Source of the DNA: Sulfidibacter corallicola
Lineage (GTDB): Bacteria > Acidobacteriota > Holophagae > Acanthopleuribacterales > Acanthopleuribacteraceae
Direction: 5' to 3'
Length of the DNA stretch: 64,000 nt
Assembly (NCBI RefSeq): GCF_017498545.1
Contig: NZ_CP071793.1
Coordinates: 3,162,001-3,226,000 of the forward strand
Under the pieces are notes generated by a model. That model saw only the letters and a program-made list of their open reading frames with translations. It had not been told where the DNA came from and did not search any database. Below are positions 32,698 through 44,300 of this stretch, piece by piece (position 1 is the stretch's first letter; each line of letters opens with the position of its first letter). Both the position numbers and the translations under genes were made by a program.

Positions 32698-32722
32698 AAA
32701 AGCCGGCACGGGGCCGGCTTTT
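32698..32722 (-). terminator. Intrinsic terminator of the 32746-34971 gene
   Basis: AAAAGCCGGC-CCCGT-GCCGGCTTTT on the minus strand: a 7-bp GC-rich stem flanked by A and T runs, 24 bases past the stop codon. It is symmetrical and could work on both strands. Confidence 0.88.
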
Positions 32723-32745
32723 CGGTTTCGATCGCGGATCGAGGT

Positions 32746-34971
32746 TCAGGGTTCTTCGGACAGCCCCTCGTCCTTCTCGGTGTCGTCCGTGGGCGGGTTG
32801 AACTCGAAGACCTGCTCGGCGTAGATCCCGAAGTTGACGGCCGCCGGATCGGGCACCGCACTGAGGTGCACGTTGTCGATGTACATCAGGGGTCCACCGA
32901 AGATGCTGCCCTCGTTCTGCTGGTGATAGAAGAAGCCGACCTGAATCCGCTTGCCGTTGGCCCGGATGGGAATCCGGTTTTCATGCTTCAACCAGTTGCT
33001 CAGAGTCGCATCGCGGCAGCGGTAGAAGATGTCGATCCAACAATCGCTTACGATCACCGGCGGGTCGAGCAACAGGATGCCCTGCAGACCGTGGAAACGC
33101 CAGGTGGTGGAGCCCTCTTCGCGCCAAACCATGCCGAAACGGCTGCGTGGCTCGGCCTGATGGGGATTGATGAAGCGCATGTCGAAATTCAGGTAGTAAT
33201 CACCGCCCGGGGGCACCTCGAAGAAGGGCGAGAGGAAAGCCACCGAATCGGTTCGGGCATCGCGGTAGGGGTCGCGTGTGCCCTTGAACAGGGGCTCGTA
33301 ACCCAGGTAACTGAAGCCCGTTTTGGCGGGCAACACCAGTTCGGTGAAGAACAGGCCGTTGGTTCGTACGGCTTCCTGCACGTGGAAACCGACCTGACCG
33401 GCCTTGTTGTTGTAGAGGGTGCCGAAGGCATCCAGCTCGGAGCGACGTACGTAACTCACGGGCACGGTGCCATCCTGATTCGGGTCCCCCATGACCAGGT
33501 CGTCGAACCAGTATTCCGTCCATTCCTGGGACCTCATCAGGTCGATGTCGAAAAATTCGAAATCGGCGAAGAAGATCTCGCCGGTCTGATCGACGAAGGA
33601 GTGGCCGAACATCAGGGCGATCTGGCCACCGGTCCGGTTGCGCACCAGGCCGTAGCTGCCGACGTTGAGCGTGTGCGCGCCCACGCGAACCCAGGCCACG
33701 TCCTTGGCCCGCTCGCCGAACAGTTCGTCGGTGGTGAAGACCATGTTTTCATGTGCGTCCAGGTAGAGATCGTAACGCTTGGCGACTTTGCGGCCGGCGT
33801 TGTCGAAGCCGATGACGTAAATGGGATCGCGCTTGTCGGTGTAGTTCACGATGCCGATTTCGGTTTCCACGGTGTCGTTGGACGGCGTGTGGGGCAGCAT
33901 CGAGACGGTGGAGGGGACGCCCATGGCGCTGGATGCCGCCAGGTGTTGACCGTCGTCGCTACCGGTGATCTGGTACCCGACCAGACCGCCCTCGAACGGC
34001 GTGACCACCATCCAACGGGGATTGACAGGCAGTTCTTCCAGGTGGGTGGGTCCGGTCAAGGTGATCTCGCGCTTTTCGTAGGGTTCCAAGGTTTCGTTGA
34101 ACACGACCGAGGTGGCCTCGAAATAGATTTCGGTGCGCGGTTCGAACAGGGTCTGGATCTCGATATCCAGGGGCACGGGGTAGGTGTTGACCAGGACCAC
34201 CTTGGTGAAGTAATCGTCGCGCAGCGGGTGGGCCGCCGCGAATACCATGGAGCGATTGCTGGTGCGGGGCAGTTCCATGGAAGCGAAGTGGCTGCCCGTT
34301 TCGGCGCACACTTCGAGATGCTGCGCACCGGTCAGAGCCACATCGTTGGTGGTGGTGAGCTTGTCCCAGAACAGGGTGGTGTCGTCCTTGGCCTGGGCGC
34401 TGTAATCGTAACTGCCGCTCGTGAAAGAGCCGCCCAAACCGGGCACCACGAAGGGTTCGGCCTCGAGCTTGGGAACCTGATCGAACTTCCAGCGCTGCTT
34501 GACCGGCTGGGAAAGGACCTCGCCGGCATTGCCGGATACGTTGGCAAGCACGATATCCTGCTTGCAGTGTTCTTTTGCGGACTCGATCTGCGAGACGTAC
34601 ATCTGCTCGCCGGAAAGGTGCGTCATGGGCATGAGGCTCATGTGGCCGTTCTGCTGGGCGTAGTGGACGAATCCGGCCAAGAAAACCGGGGAATCGACCT
34701 TGGCCCAGGCCACCGAAGCACCGAACAACTCATCGGCCTTGGCTTCGTAGCGCCCAAAGCCCGGCAAAGTCACCGCCTGCTCTCCCAAAACGGTGCCGTC
34801 GGCACCATAACCCGTGACCGTCACCGTGATTTCGTCCCTAATCGGGTTGGCAAAACCTAGCGTGGTGGTGACGCCGGCATCGGTGCGAATATCGGGGGCA
34901 TATTGCGTGACTTGGGCGTGACTCCAGCAGCAAACAAACGCCAATAGGGCGATGAATACCAATCTAGCCAT
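32746..34971 (-). CDS. Secreted protein with repeated approximately 100-residue beta modules
   Basis: 741 residues; ATG 34971 has AAGGAG six bases upstream. Signal peptide (VFIALLAFVCCWSHA). At least three copies of a module are visible, at about residues 33-115, 250-350 and 370-460. Its consensus runs: T-x-LGxxN, a strand pair with GYGADGTVLGEQAVTLPGF, then DELFGASVAWAKVDSPVFLA, then GF/Y at the end. The same module occurs four times in the giant protein encoded upstream and twice in the 49190-50371 product. The last 280 residues have a different beta-rich sequence (FFADFEFFDIDLMRSQEWTE, FEVPPGGDYYLNFDMRF, FGGPLMYIDNVHLSAVPDP), like carbohydrate-binding or jelly-roll domains. It is probably a surface or extracellular protein; its ligand is unknown. 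Confidence 0.85.
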   Translation of the reverse strand: MARLVFIALLAFVCCWSHAQVTQYAPDIRTDAGVTTTLGFANPIRDEITVTVTGYGADGTVLGEQAVTLPGFGRYEAKADELFGASVAWAKVDSPVFLAGFVHYAQQNGHMSLMPMTHLSGEQMYVSQIESAKEHCKQDIVLANVSGNAGEVLSQPVKQRWKFDQVPKLEAEPFVVPGLGGSFTSGSYDYSAQAKDDTTLFWDKLTTTNDVALTGAQHLEVCAETGSHFASMELPRTSNRSMVFAAAHPLRDDYFTKVVLVNTYPVPLDIEIQTLFEPRTEIYFEATSVVFNETLEPYEKREITLTGPTHLEELPVNPRWMVVTPFEGGLVGYQITGSDDGQHLAASSAMGVPSTVSMLPHTPSNDTVETEIGIVNYTDKRDPIYVIGFDNAGRKVAKRYDLYLDAHENMVFTTDELFGERAKDVAWVRVGAHTLNVGSYGLVRNRTGGQIALMFGHSFVDQTGEIFFADFEFFDIDLMRSQEWTEYWFDDLVMGDPNQDGTVPVSYVRRSELDAFGTLYNNKAGQVGFHVQEAVRTNGLFFTELVLPAKTGFSYLGYEPLFKGTRDPYRDARTDSVAFLSPFFEVPPGGDYYLNFDMRFINPHQAEPRSRFGMVWREEGSTTWRFHGLQGILLLDPPVIVSDCWIDIFYRCRDATLSNWLKHENRIPIRANGKRIQVGFFYHQQNEGSIFGGPLMYIDNVHLSAVPDPAAVNFGIYAEQVFEFNPPTDDTEKDEGLSEEP

Positions 34972-35319
34972 TAAAAGCTCCTTAGAGAAACGGTTGCGCC
35001 GGTGAGAAGAGCAGTTTCAGGTGGAAATCACCGGCTGAGGCAAACTTCATCGTTCGTCGACGAACATCAAAACAGCCGCTCGGGGTCCTATCCCGGGGAC
35101 CGGGTGAATAGCTACCGTATAGGACGTTTCGGAATATTCCCCTAGGGGTTTAGATGAAAAGTCAAAAAAAGGCACTCCTGGCCCATCATACCCAACGACA
35201 GGTAAGGCCGCAGCAACTTTATTGGATAAAGGGGGTTTGGTCACATTATGGCGGTCCCGAACCGGATCCGGCGGGGACGCGGGTCCACGAGAACCCCGCC
35301 CCCTTTCGGCCGCCGGGCC
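34972..35319. other. Intergenic region between two secreted-protein genes
   Basis: 348 bases. A short minus-strand hairpin, GGC-CAGGAGT-GCC followed by seven T (35164-35183), may be a weak terminator for the giant gene. The rest should contain the promoter of the 34971 gene, but no boxes are clear. Confidence 0.4.
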
Positions 35320-38300
35320 CTATTGGGCCTTCAGTGCGGACATTTGCTCGCCGTTTTTGCCGATGATCAACTGGAACCCGGCCAAGGGCAAATCGGAACG
35401 ACACTCCACCCAACCGGGCAGTTGGGTTTCGTCGCGTCCCGATGCCGGCAGCAGGTCCGAGAAGAGTTCGACCGTTTTCTGGTTGGCGTTCAGCGTGCGC
35501 TGGGCGGTCTGGATCGCCTCGCCCAGATCGTTGTAGAGCGTGAAGGCCAAGGTCACGGCCGTGTTGTTGACGTTGACCACCGAAATCCCCTGGAACGAGG
35601 TGTTGGACGCGTCGTAGTAGGGGAAGCAGATCTGGTCGCGCAGATCGGTGGTCGCCTCGAGGCCGGCCAATTGTTTCTGGTTGTGGGTACCGAACAGCTC
35701 GAAGCCGACGATGTCCGAATCCGCCACGACCTTCAGCCAACCGATGTTGGCCGGCGAGCCGATTTCGGCGAGCATGTTTTCGGCCAGGTCCACGATCTTC
35801 TCGCCCGGCGCCAGCGTCAGCGAGAACTCGCCGACGAGGTTGCCCTGCTCGCCGTAGCCGGTGATGATGACGCCCTGCTGGGTCGTGCCCACGTTCACCA
35901 GGGCCAATCCCGTCCAGAACTGCTGCACGTCGCTGGCGATATGGGTGAAATACAGGGTGTTCGGCACGAAGGTGAAGTTCGGATTGCTACCGCCCGTATC
36001 GACCAGTTCCAAACCGGCGGAGATGCGCGAGCCGTCGATCGTGCCGAAGACCTCGCTGCCGGTCAGGAAGTTGGAAGCGCTGTTCTCGTTGAGCTGGGCC
36101 CAGATCTTGCCGGCGGGCAGATCGCCGCCGAACCGATCCAGGAAGTCGAATGCGTCCTTGCCGAACGGCTGATTCACATTCAGCTCGACCACCGTCTGGG
36201 CGGCCTCGGAGGCGGTACGCACCTCGGCGGAACTGTTGGAATCGGTGGCGTTCACCACCGCGGCTCGGGTGAACCACTGATCCACGCGCTCGGCGATATG
36301 GGGAATGAACAGCTCGGAACTGAGCTTGGTACCGCCGGTGATCAGGTAGGATTCCTTTTCGTCGCGGCTGTCGGTGCGCGTGTACCCGACGACGTCGCCG
36401 GTGGCGTCCACTTGGACCCAGGCGATTTCGCCCGACTCGTCCTCGAACATCTGCGCAACGGTTTGGTGAGTCCGTCCGTTGCCCTCCAGTTCGAAGGCGA
36501 CCCGCTTCACGATGTTGCCGCCGGCGTCGTAGCCGGTGGCCTCGAGGCTTTGGGACGAACCGGTGGTATTGACGATGCCCAGCTCGGTCGTGAAGCTCTC
36601 GCTCTCGCGCACGTCGGCGAAATAGAGCCCCGGACTGAGAACCGCTACCGAGAACCCGTAACCCAGGCCGGCCTTGCTCGAACCGTCCTTGGCCTCCTCC
36701 TCGTCCTCGATGGCCGTGATGCACAGGAAGTAATCACCGGCGCGCAGGCCCACGAGCTGCAGGTTGCCCGAAAGTTCGATCTCGCGCTGGCGCAGCAGGT
36801 TCTGGCTGGCGTCGAAAAGTTGAACCAGGGCCCGACCGTCCATGTCGAGCTTGATATCGAGTCGCTGCCCGTCCTGGTCGATGGTGATCTTGAAGACATC
36901 GGTGCTGGATTCGTCGTCCAGACTCATGTCGTCGAAGTTACCCGCGCCGATCGAAGGCGCCTGGCCGAAGGTCTCGTTGGGCTCGAACATTTCGTCCGAA
37001 ACCTGGCGGACCGTGATCGTGCGCGTCGCCATTTCCGAGGTCAAGCCGTTGGGGGTCGTGGCGTACAGCGTCGCCGTGAAGACGCCTTCCTCGCGATAGA
37101 TCACCTGGCCCGGCGTGTCTTGCAGACTGGTTCGCCCGTCGCCGAAATCCCAGAAGAAGTTCAGCTCCTCGGGGCGCCAGCCATTGGACTTCACCACTTT
37201 GGATTGGAAGAAGACCACGCCGGCCTGGCTGGCCCGTTTCGCCGATCCGAAGGGTTCGATCTGGAGATCGGTGGGGAAGTTGAAGTCGACCACCGGCGGC
37301 TCGTTGGAAACGACGTAGACCACGACCGAATCCTGCAGCAGAATGTCCTCTTCCACGTCGCGCGCGGCGAAGACGACCTGGTAACGACCCGGCTCGGTGA
37401 ACACGGCCGATGCGGTTTGTCCCTCGGCCGTACCGCCGTTGCCGAACCGCCAGAAGAAGCGCAGGTCCTTTTTGCGCTTGTCGGGGTTGATCACTTCGGC
37501 CGCGAACTGGACCGCTTCTCCCGCGGTCACCCGAATGCCGCTGTCCGGCTCGGTGATCACCACCCCGATCGGGGTCAGGCCAGGCTCGGAAACCCGGACG
37601 TTGACGAAGTCACTGGCTCTGGCGCCGGCGTCGTTGGTGGCGGTCACGGCGACCGTGAACAAACCGACCTCGTCGAAGGTGTAGGAGAAGCTCTCGCCGT
37701 CGCCCAAACCGAGCTCGGGATTGGAAATCAGGAACCAGGTGGAAGTCACCGGGGTTTCCGATTCGATGCGCGCCTGGAACGAGACGGTATCGCCCACGCC
37801 GATGTCGACCAGCTCTTCGGTGGGAGCCACGATTTCGACTTCGGGTGGAATCGCCTGGCGAACGATCACGCGAATCCTCGCCGGCGTGGGATCGGTGTTG
37901 CCATCATCGTCGGTGGCGGTGCAGGAGATCTCGTAGACACCGGCGCTGGGGAACTGCGCCTGAATGGTGGGCCCACTCAAATTGACGCATCCGCCACTGG
38001 AGCGGCAGACTTCCCAGCGGAACGTCACGGGATCGCCTTGGGGATCGGTGGCCGAGGCCTGCAGGCTCAGGGTGGAACCCAGGGCCACGACGATTCCGGA
38101 CTCCGGCGAGGTAATCACGGTTTCGGGTGCCGTGCCGTCACCGCCATCCCCACCGTCGTCGCCGTCATCGCCAGTGTCGTCGTTGAGAATGGTGATCGTG
38201 TGGGTGGGGATCGGCCCCAATTCGACCAGGCCGGAAAGCAGGGTCGCCACGATGGTTTCGTCCGGTTCTTCGATGCGATCGGCGGCGATGTTGACGGTCA

Positions 38301-41300
38301 CTTCGGCGACCCGCACGCCGGCCGGAAAGATCAGGCTGCCGGATTCGAGGTTGTGATCGGTGCCGACCGTGGCGCTGCCACCGACGGAGTAGGAGGCCCG
38401 CAGCACGCGTTCGGCACCCGCACCCAAGGCGGCTTGCAGGGTAACCCGCGTGACGGCTCCGCCCGATCCTTCTTCGACCTGCTGCGCGGCGGTCGTCCAG
38501 CTCACGGTCGAGAAGTCGTTGTCGGTGATGCCGACCGTGGCACTCGGGAAATCGCCCAGAACGGCGCCAACCGGATCGCTGAGCACGATGTCGAAGCCTT
38601 CCGTCAGCTCGTCCACGCCATCGTCGATGATGTCGATCGCGATGGGCACGGCGCCGGTCTGGCCGGGCTCGAACTGGAGCACCATGTCCAGGGGCTGGAA
38701 GTCGGCGCCGGCCGTGGCCGATGCACCCACGGTTCGAATGCGCACACTGGCCGTGGTTTCCGAATCGTCGCCGCGCAGGACGTTCACCACCAATTGCCCA
38801 TCGCCCTCGGAGAGGCGATAAGTCGCCGCATCCAGGGTGATGACACCCGGTTCGGCCACGTCTTCGTCGTTGTCGGTGATGGCCACGATCCCGTCGCTGA
38901 GACCCAGGAGGCCGTTTCCGGTGATGTTGCTCAGCTCCACGTTGAACGTTTCCGGACCCTCGACCAGAATGTCGTCGATGATCGCGATGGGCACGTTCTG
39001 GGTTTCGTCACCGCTGTCGAAGATCAGCGTTTCGGAGACCGCGTCGAAGTCCAGGCCACCCGTGGCGCTGTTGTTGGTGGTATCGAAATCGACGGTGACG
39101 ATGCCCCACTCCACACCGGTGCGGTTGACGGGAACCTGAAGCAGGCCGTCGCCCTCGCCAACGGTCTGGGCCGCATTGTCGAGGCGGACCAGGGCCGCGC
39201 CGAGCGTGCGCGCATCGTTGGTGATGATTTCGGTGGGACTCTGGGTCGGTTGGTCCCCGAGACGGAAGGCGGTTTCGAACGTCGCCTCACCGGTGGGATC
39301 GAAGGGATGAACCAGACCGGTGCCGAAATCGATCGCATAGCCGATGCCTTCGCTGGGCACGATCACCAGATCGGTGGCGTTGGCTCCCGCGCCGAGCGAA
39401 ATCGTCGAAGTGCTGCTGTCGACGATGCGCATCACCAGGATGTCATCGGTGTTTTGCGCCACGTAGAGGTTGCCGTCGAACACGTCCAGTCCGGAGGGTA
39501 CACCATTGGTGGGCAGGCTTTCGGCCGTCAAGGCCTCGGTATCGATCTTGAGAATCTGGTTGCCGGACACCGCGAGGAACAGGTTCCCCGCCGGTCCGAT
39601 GGCGGCCTCGGCGACGGCGGTATCGAAACTCGCGCTGTCGATCAGGGTTTTGGTAAAGGCGTCCACCACGCACACCGTGGCCGATTGATCGACCACGTAG
39701 GCTTTGGCCTCGATCGGGTCGAACAGGACGCGAATCGGCCCGGTGCCACAGCCGAAATCCGGTGTCGAGACCGAATTGTCGCCGAGGTTGACGATCTGTA
39801 ACCCGGGCAGGCCGCGTTCACCGACCAGGGGTTCCGTGATGACCCAGAGTTCGCGCTGGTCGGGCGTGAGGAATACCGAAACCGGTTCGAATACCTCGGT
39901 GATGGTGTCGACGACCGTGTTGGTCACCGTATCCACGATGTGAATCACATTGTTGAAGCCGTCGGGTACGTAGAGCCGAGAGCCGTCGAGGTTGGCTGCC
40001 GGTTGATTGGTCGCGCCGACAATCGGCAGACGCGACTGGACCGTGCTGTCCGAAGCACGGAAGGCAACCAACTCGTTGGCGCCCGAACTCACCACGAAGA
40101 ACTGCGGGTTCTGGATTTCCGGCGTCCCCACCGACAGATCCAAACCGTTGGTCGTGTAGTCGGGCTGGAACTCGAGTTCCGGTGCCACGGAGGTATCGAT
40201 GGTGGCAAATGTTCCGTTGCGCGTGCCGTAATCCACCACCCGGAACAGATCCCCGTTCTGAGCGTTGACGCTAGCGATCAGCAAGGTGCCGTCCAGGTTC
40301 GCCGTTCCGGTAACCGAAAGGCGGCTGGAATTGGGGAGGTCGTTGCGATCCAGGTCGAGATCCACCTGGGCTCCCAGGACATTTTGAAAATCGCCGTTGA
40401 TGGCGAGTAGCCGGGTATCGTTGTCGAGAATCTGGATGGTGCCTTGATTGGTCAACGAGAATCCGGTTCCCTGAATGACGACCGTACCTTCCGCCCGAAA
40501 CAGGGCGCCGGGGCCGTTCAGGACGGCACCTTGAGTCACGAACAGAGACTGGCCGTTCCCATCCAGGACCATGGTGCCGGAGTTGGAGATCGTCGAGATG
40601 CCCCGGTGACTGGCGCTCGACCCGCCCGAGGGCCCAACCACCACGTTGGTTTGAAAATCCAGAGTGGCGCCGGCATTGTTTTGAAGGATCCCCACGATCG
40701 CGGCGGTCGGGGTCTGGGTCGTTCTGATAAAGCCCTGGTTGGTAATGATGCTCTCGTCGACCACGGCCAGGGAGGCAGGTTGCGCGCTCGATTGCGAGGT
40801 CAGCAGAATATCGCCGCTGTTGGTGAAGCCGGTGGCGACACCCAAACTGGCGGCCGCGAGGTTGGCATCGACGAGCACGACGTTGTTGTTGGTAAACGCC
40901 ACGTCGATCAAGCCGGAACCGGAGGATACCAGGATATCTCCGTTGTTCAGGACATCGGGCCCCCCGCGATTGGGCGCAACGCCCATGTTGCCGTCGGCCA
41001 CCGCTCCGGGGAACCGCAACAGCCCGTTCGCTTGGATCTGGAAGCTACCGAACAGATTGAGGGCCAGGCTGTTCAGGTCCAGCTCCTGCGTGCCGGAGGT
41101 ACCGCCGAGCGTGACCGAATTGGCGTACGCCACGCTGTCGAGCTGTACGGCCAAGGTGGAAGTGCCGCCGATCACGACGTTGGTGTTGGGGCCCGGCACC
41201 GCGTTGACGTCCCAATTGGCGGGATTGTTCCAGAAATTGTCGCCCCCGCCGCCGGTCCAGGTCGCGTTGTCCGGACCCAGGTTCTTCAATTCCAACACGC

Positions 41301-44300
41301 TGGGTTGGTAGATCAAGGACAGCCGATGGTTGTCGACGATGATATCGGAAAAGTTGAAGGTCCCCGTTTGGGACGCATACTGGATCAGCGGAAAGACCTG
41401 GGCCGGTTGAAACGGCAATCCCGGCTGGGTGTTCACTACCAGATCACCGGCAAAACTGGCCGTACCCGTGATTTGGATACTGTCGAATTCGATCGTGTCA
41501 CCTTTGCCCTTGATGGGCATTTCCGACAGTTGGAAGACGGACTGACCGGCGGCGGTCTGGGTGAAATTGCCGTCCACGTTGAGCACCGCGAAACCGGTGC
41601 CCGGCTCCACGTTCCCCGCGTTCTGCAGATCGCCCATGACGCGACCCGGTCCCAGCAACTGGCCGCCCTGCAGGTCGAAGGTCCCGTCGCCAGGTGCCGG
41701 TCCGAGCTGGATCTCACCGGTACCGAGGTTGGTGGTACCGGCAGTTTGCGTGAAACTGCCGGTGAAGCGCAATGGGCCGGAAATGGGATCGATGGTCCCG
41801 GTATGGACGGTGTCCGCCGCGACGATCTTGACCCCCGCACCACCGGTTTGCAGTGTTCCGTTCAAAAGGAACTGGGTGCCGGCACTTCCGTCGGAGTTGA
41901 TGGCCGCGCCGTCTTGCAGCAAAAAGGTGTTTCCGGCAGTGACTTCGAACGTCGAGCCGGTGTTGATGGCAAATTGCCCGTCGGAACCACCATTGGCGAC
42001 CCGCAGATCGCGGCCGCCCTCCAAGGCCTTGGGGTTGGGGGTCGAAATGTTGGTGGTACCGGTGACCGTCGTCGTGGTGTTTCCGGTCATGTTGCCGGCA
42101 TTCCAGGAAAGGTCCACGACGTCGACAGCGCCGGTGCCGGTCAGATCCCCACCGTCGATGGTCAAATTCGCGAACGCGTTGGTGCCGTTGATCGCGAGCG
42201 TCCCACCGACCACGAACGTCGGCCCTCCGGGCGAGAAGTTGCCGTTCGAAGTGACGGTCGCCGTACCGGCGACCCGAACGGTGCCGGTCCCCTGGAGGTT
42301 GCCTCCATGGGTGAAGTTGCCGTTCTGGAATTCGAGTTCGGCGGTCGAACCCACGTCGAAGATGCCGTTGTTGCTGCCGCCCCCGCGCAGAGACAGGATA
42401 CCGGTGACCACGTTGGCGTTGCCGAGGTTACTGAAGACCGTATCGAAAAAGGCGGTGCCGGCCGCGTTGACGTTGAGGTTGGCGCCGGCATCGATCGCTA
42501 CCTGGCCCGAACCGAGCGTTGCCAGGGGCCCGTTGACGTTCAATTGGGCACCGAGCAAAATGCGGAAGACCGAATCGCCCGCGAAATTGATCGAACCGTC
42601 GTTCCAAGCGACGGGGCCGCTGGATTCGAGCGTGAACCCACCGAGCAGGTCCTTGCCCGTGGCGGTTCCGATAATCAGGTCCTGACCCACCCGGTTGTTG
42701 ACGAGCCGGCCGGTGCCGTTGAAGCCCCCGCTATGCCAGCCGAGGTTCCCGGTGTTGCTGACGGTCATGGTGCCACTGCCGGTGATCACGCCGCCGTCCA
42801 ACAGGATGCCGCTATTGACGGTGGCGCCACCCGCGGCCAAATCCAGTTGCCCGGAAACCAGGTTGATGCTGCCGGTACCGTCGAAAGTCGCACCGTTCAA
42901 TTGTTTGGTGTCGCTCTCGAGGCGGGTGTTCACGGTATTGGTGTTGAAATTGCCCTGCCAGGTGCCCGGACCGAACAACGCCAGATCGCTCACGCTGTTG
43001 TTGAAGGAGGAGGGGGCGGCGTTGTCCACGCCGCAGTGGATCTCGGTCGCACCGCCGCGTCTGGGTCCGCCGGGTACGACCTCCACGGTCCCCTGGTTGT
43101 CGATTCGCCCCTTACCGCCGGGGCGAATGGGATCGGCCAAGATCGTCGCGCCTTCGAGGATCGTCAGGGTTTGACCGGCAGGCACCTCGATCACGGAACC
43201 TTCTTCCACGCCCAAGGGCGCTCCGGACTCGACGGATGCGGCCGCATCCGAAAGCCGCAATATGCGACCGGCATTGAGTTCTTTGGGGTTGGCACTCGTA
43301 ATACCGAGCGGACCGCCGTTGGTGACATCGGTGATGCCGGGACCGGCCATGTTGCCGCCGATCCAATTGAAGTCACCGGGAACGGTCCAGGTACCCGGAC
43401 CGCCGATTTCACCGTTGAGCAGTTGGAACTGGATGCCCGCCGCGATGTCGCTGCCCGGCGCGGCCACCATCAAATTGGCGCCGTCCACGTCGAGCGTGCC
43501 TCCCGGGCCGGTGAAGGACATGTTGTTCGCGTTGACCGTTCCGGCTACCAGCCGTACCGTCGGGTTGTTGACGAACGTCACATTCGCGTCGAGGGTGGTG
43601 TCGCCTTCGATGCTGAAGATCCCCCCATCGATGGTGAACGTCGCCCCGGCTTGGTGGTTCAACACGATTCCCAGCGTGAACGCCAGAACATCGGAGGATT
43701 CACTCAGGGTCCCCATGTTGTTGAACTGGGCGGTCGGCGAGAGCGAACGAAAGGTGCCGGCGGCCTCCAAACTCCAGGTCGAGTTGTTGGTCACGGTGGC
43801 GCTGTCCTGAAGCTGGATCTCGCCAGTGGAGAAATAGAGCACCGAACCGCCGTTGATGATCTGGTGATTGTCGCGCACGGCACGCACGGGACCGTCTTTG
43901 ATGCGCATCGTGGAGGTCGCGTCGAGATCCGTGGTCAAATCGCCACCGAGATCGCCGTCGTTCCACTCGAAATCGCCTTCGAAGGACGCCGTCGCCGGAC
44001 CGGCGGTCGCCGTCAGAAGGCCGCCCGTTTCCAATTCGAAGGTGGAGATATCGGAAACCAGAAGTCCATTGGTTCGCACATCGAGCGTGGCGTTGGTGAC
44101 GATCATCTTGCCGCTATCCACCTGGCAATTGTCGCAGGTGTGGATACCGCCCCCCAGGGTGATCGGTTCGAAATCGCCGCCCGAGCTGAAGTCACCGGTG
44201 TGGTTGCCGGGGCCGAGAATCTGGAGCGAGGCGCTGTTGCGGGTGACGATGGTGCCGTCGTTGTTGATCGGCACATCGATCTGAAGGACGTTGGTGGGCC

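Larger units (their letters stand above)
31825..32745. other. Intergenic region with REP-like elements and inverted flanking repeats
   Basis: About 920 bases holding the upstream region of the MBL/lamin-tail gene, three REP-like hairpins and an inverted pair of about 40-bp repeats (all annotated separately). No gene is credible here. Confidence 0.65.

Noticed and set aside
35047..35244. 65-codon minus-strand frame between the two secreted-protein genes
   Set aside because: No ribosome-binding site and no family resemblance; it lies where promoter and leader sequence is expected.
35248..39801. Open frame of about 1500 codons antisense to the giant surface protein
   Set aside because: No ribosome-binding site or family features; the minus-strand product has clear Calx-beta, PKD and PPC domains.
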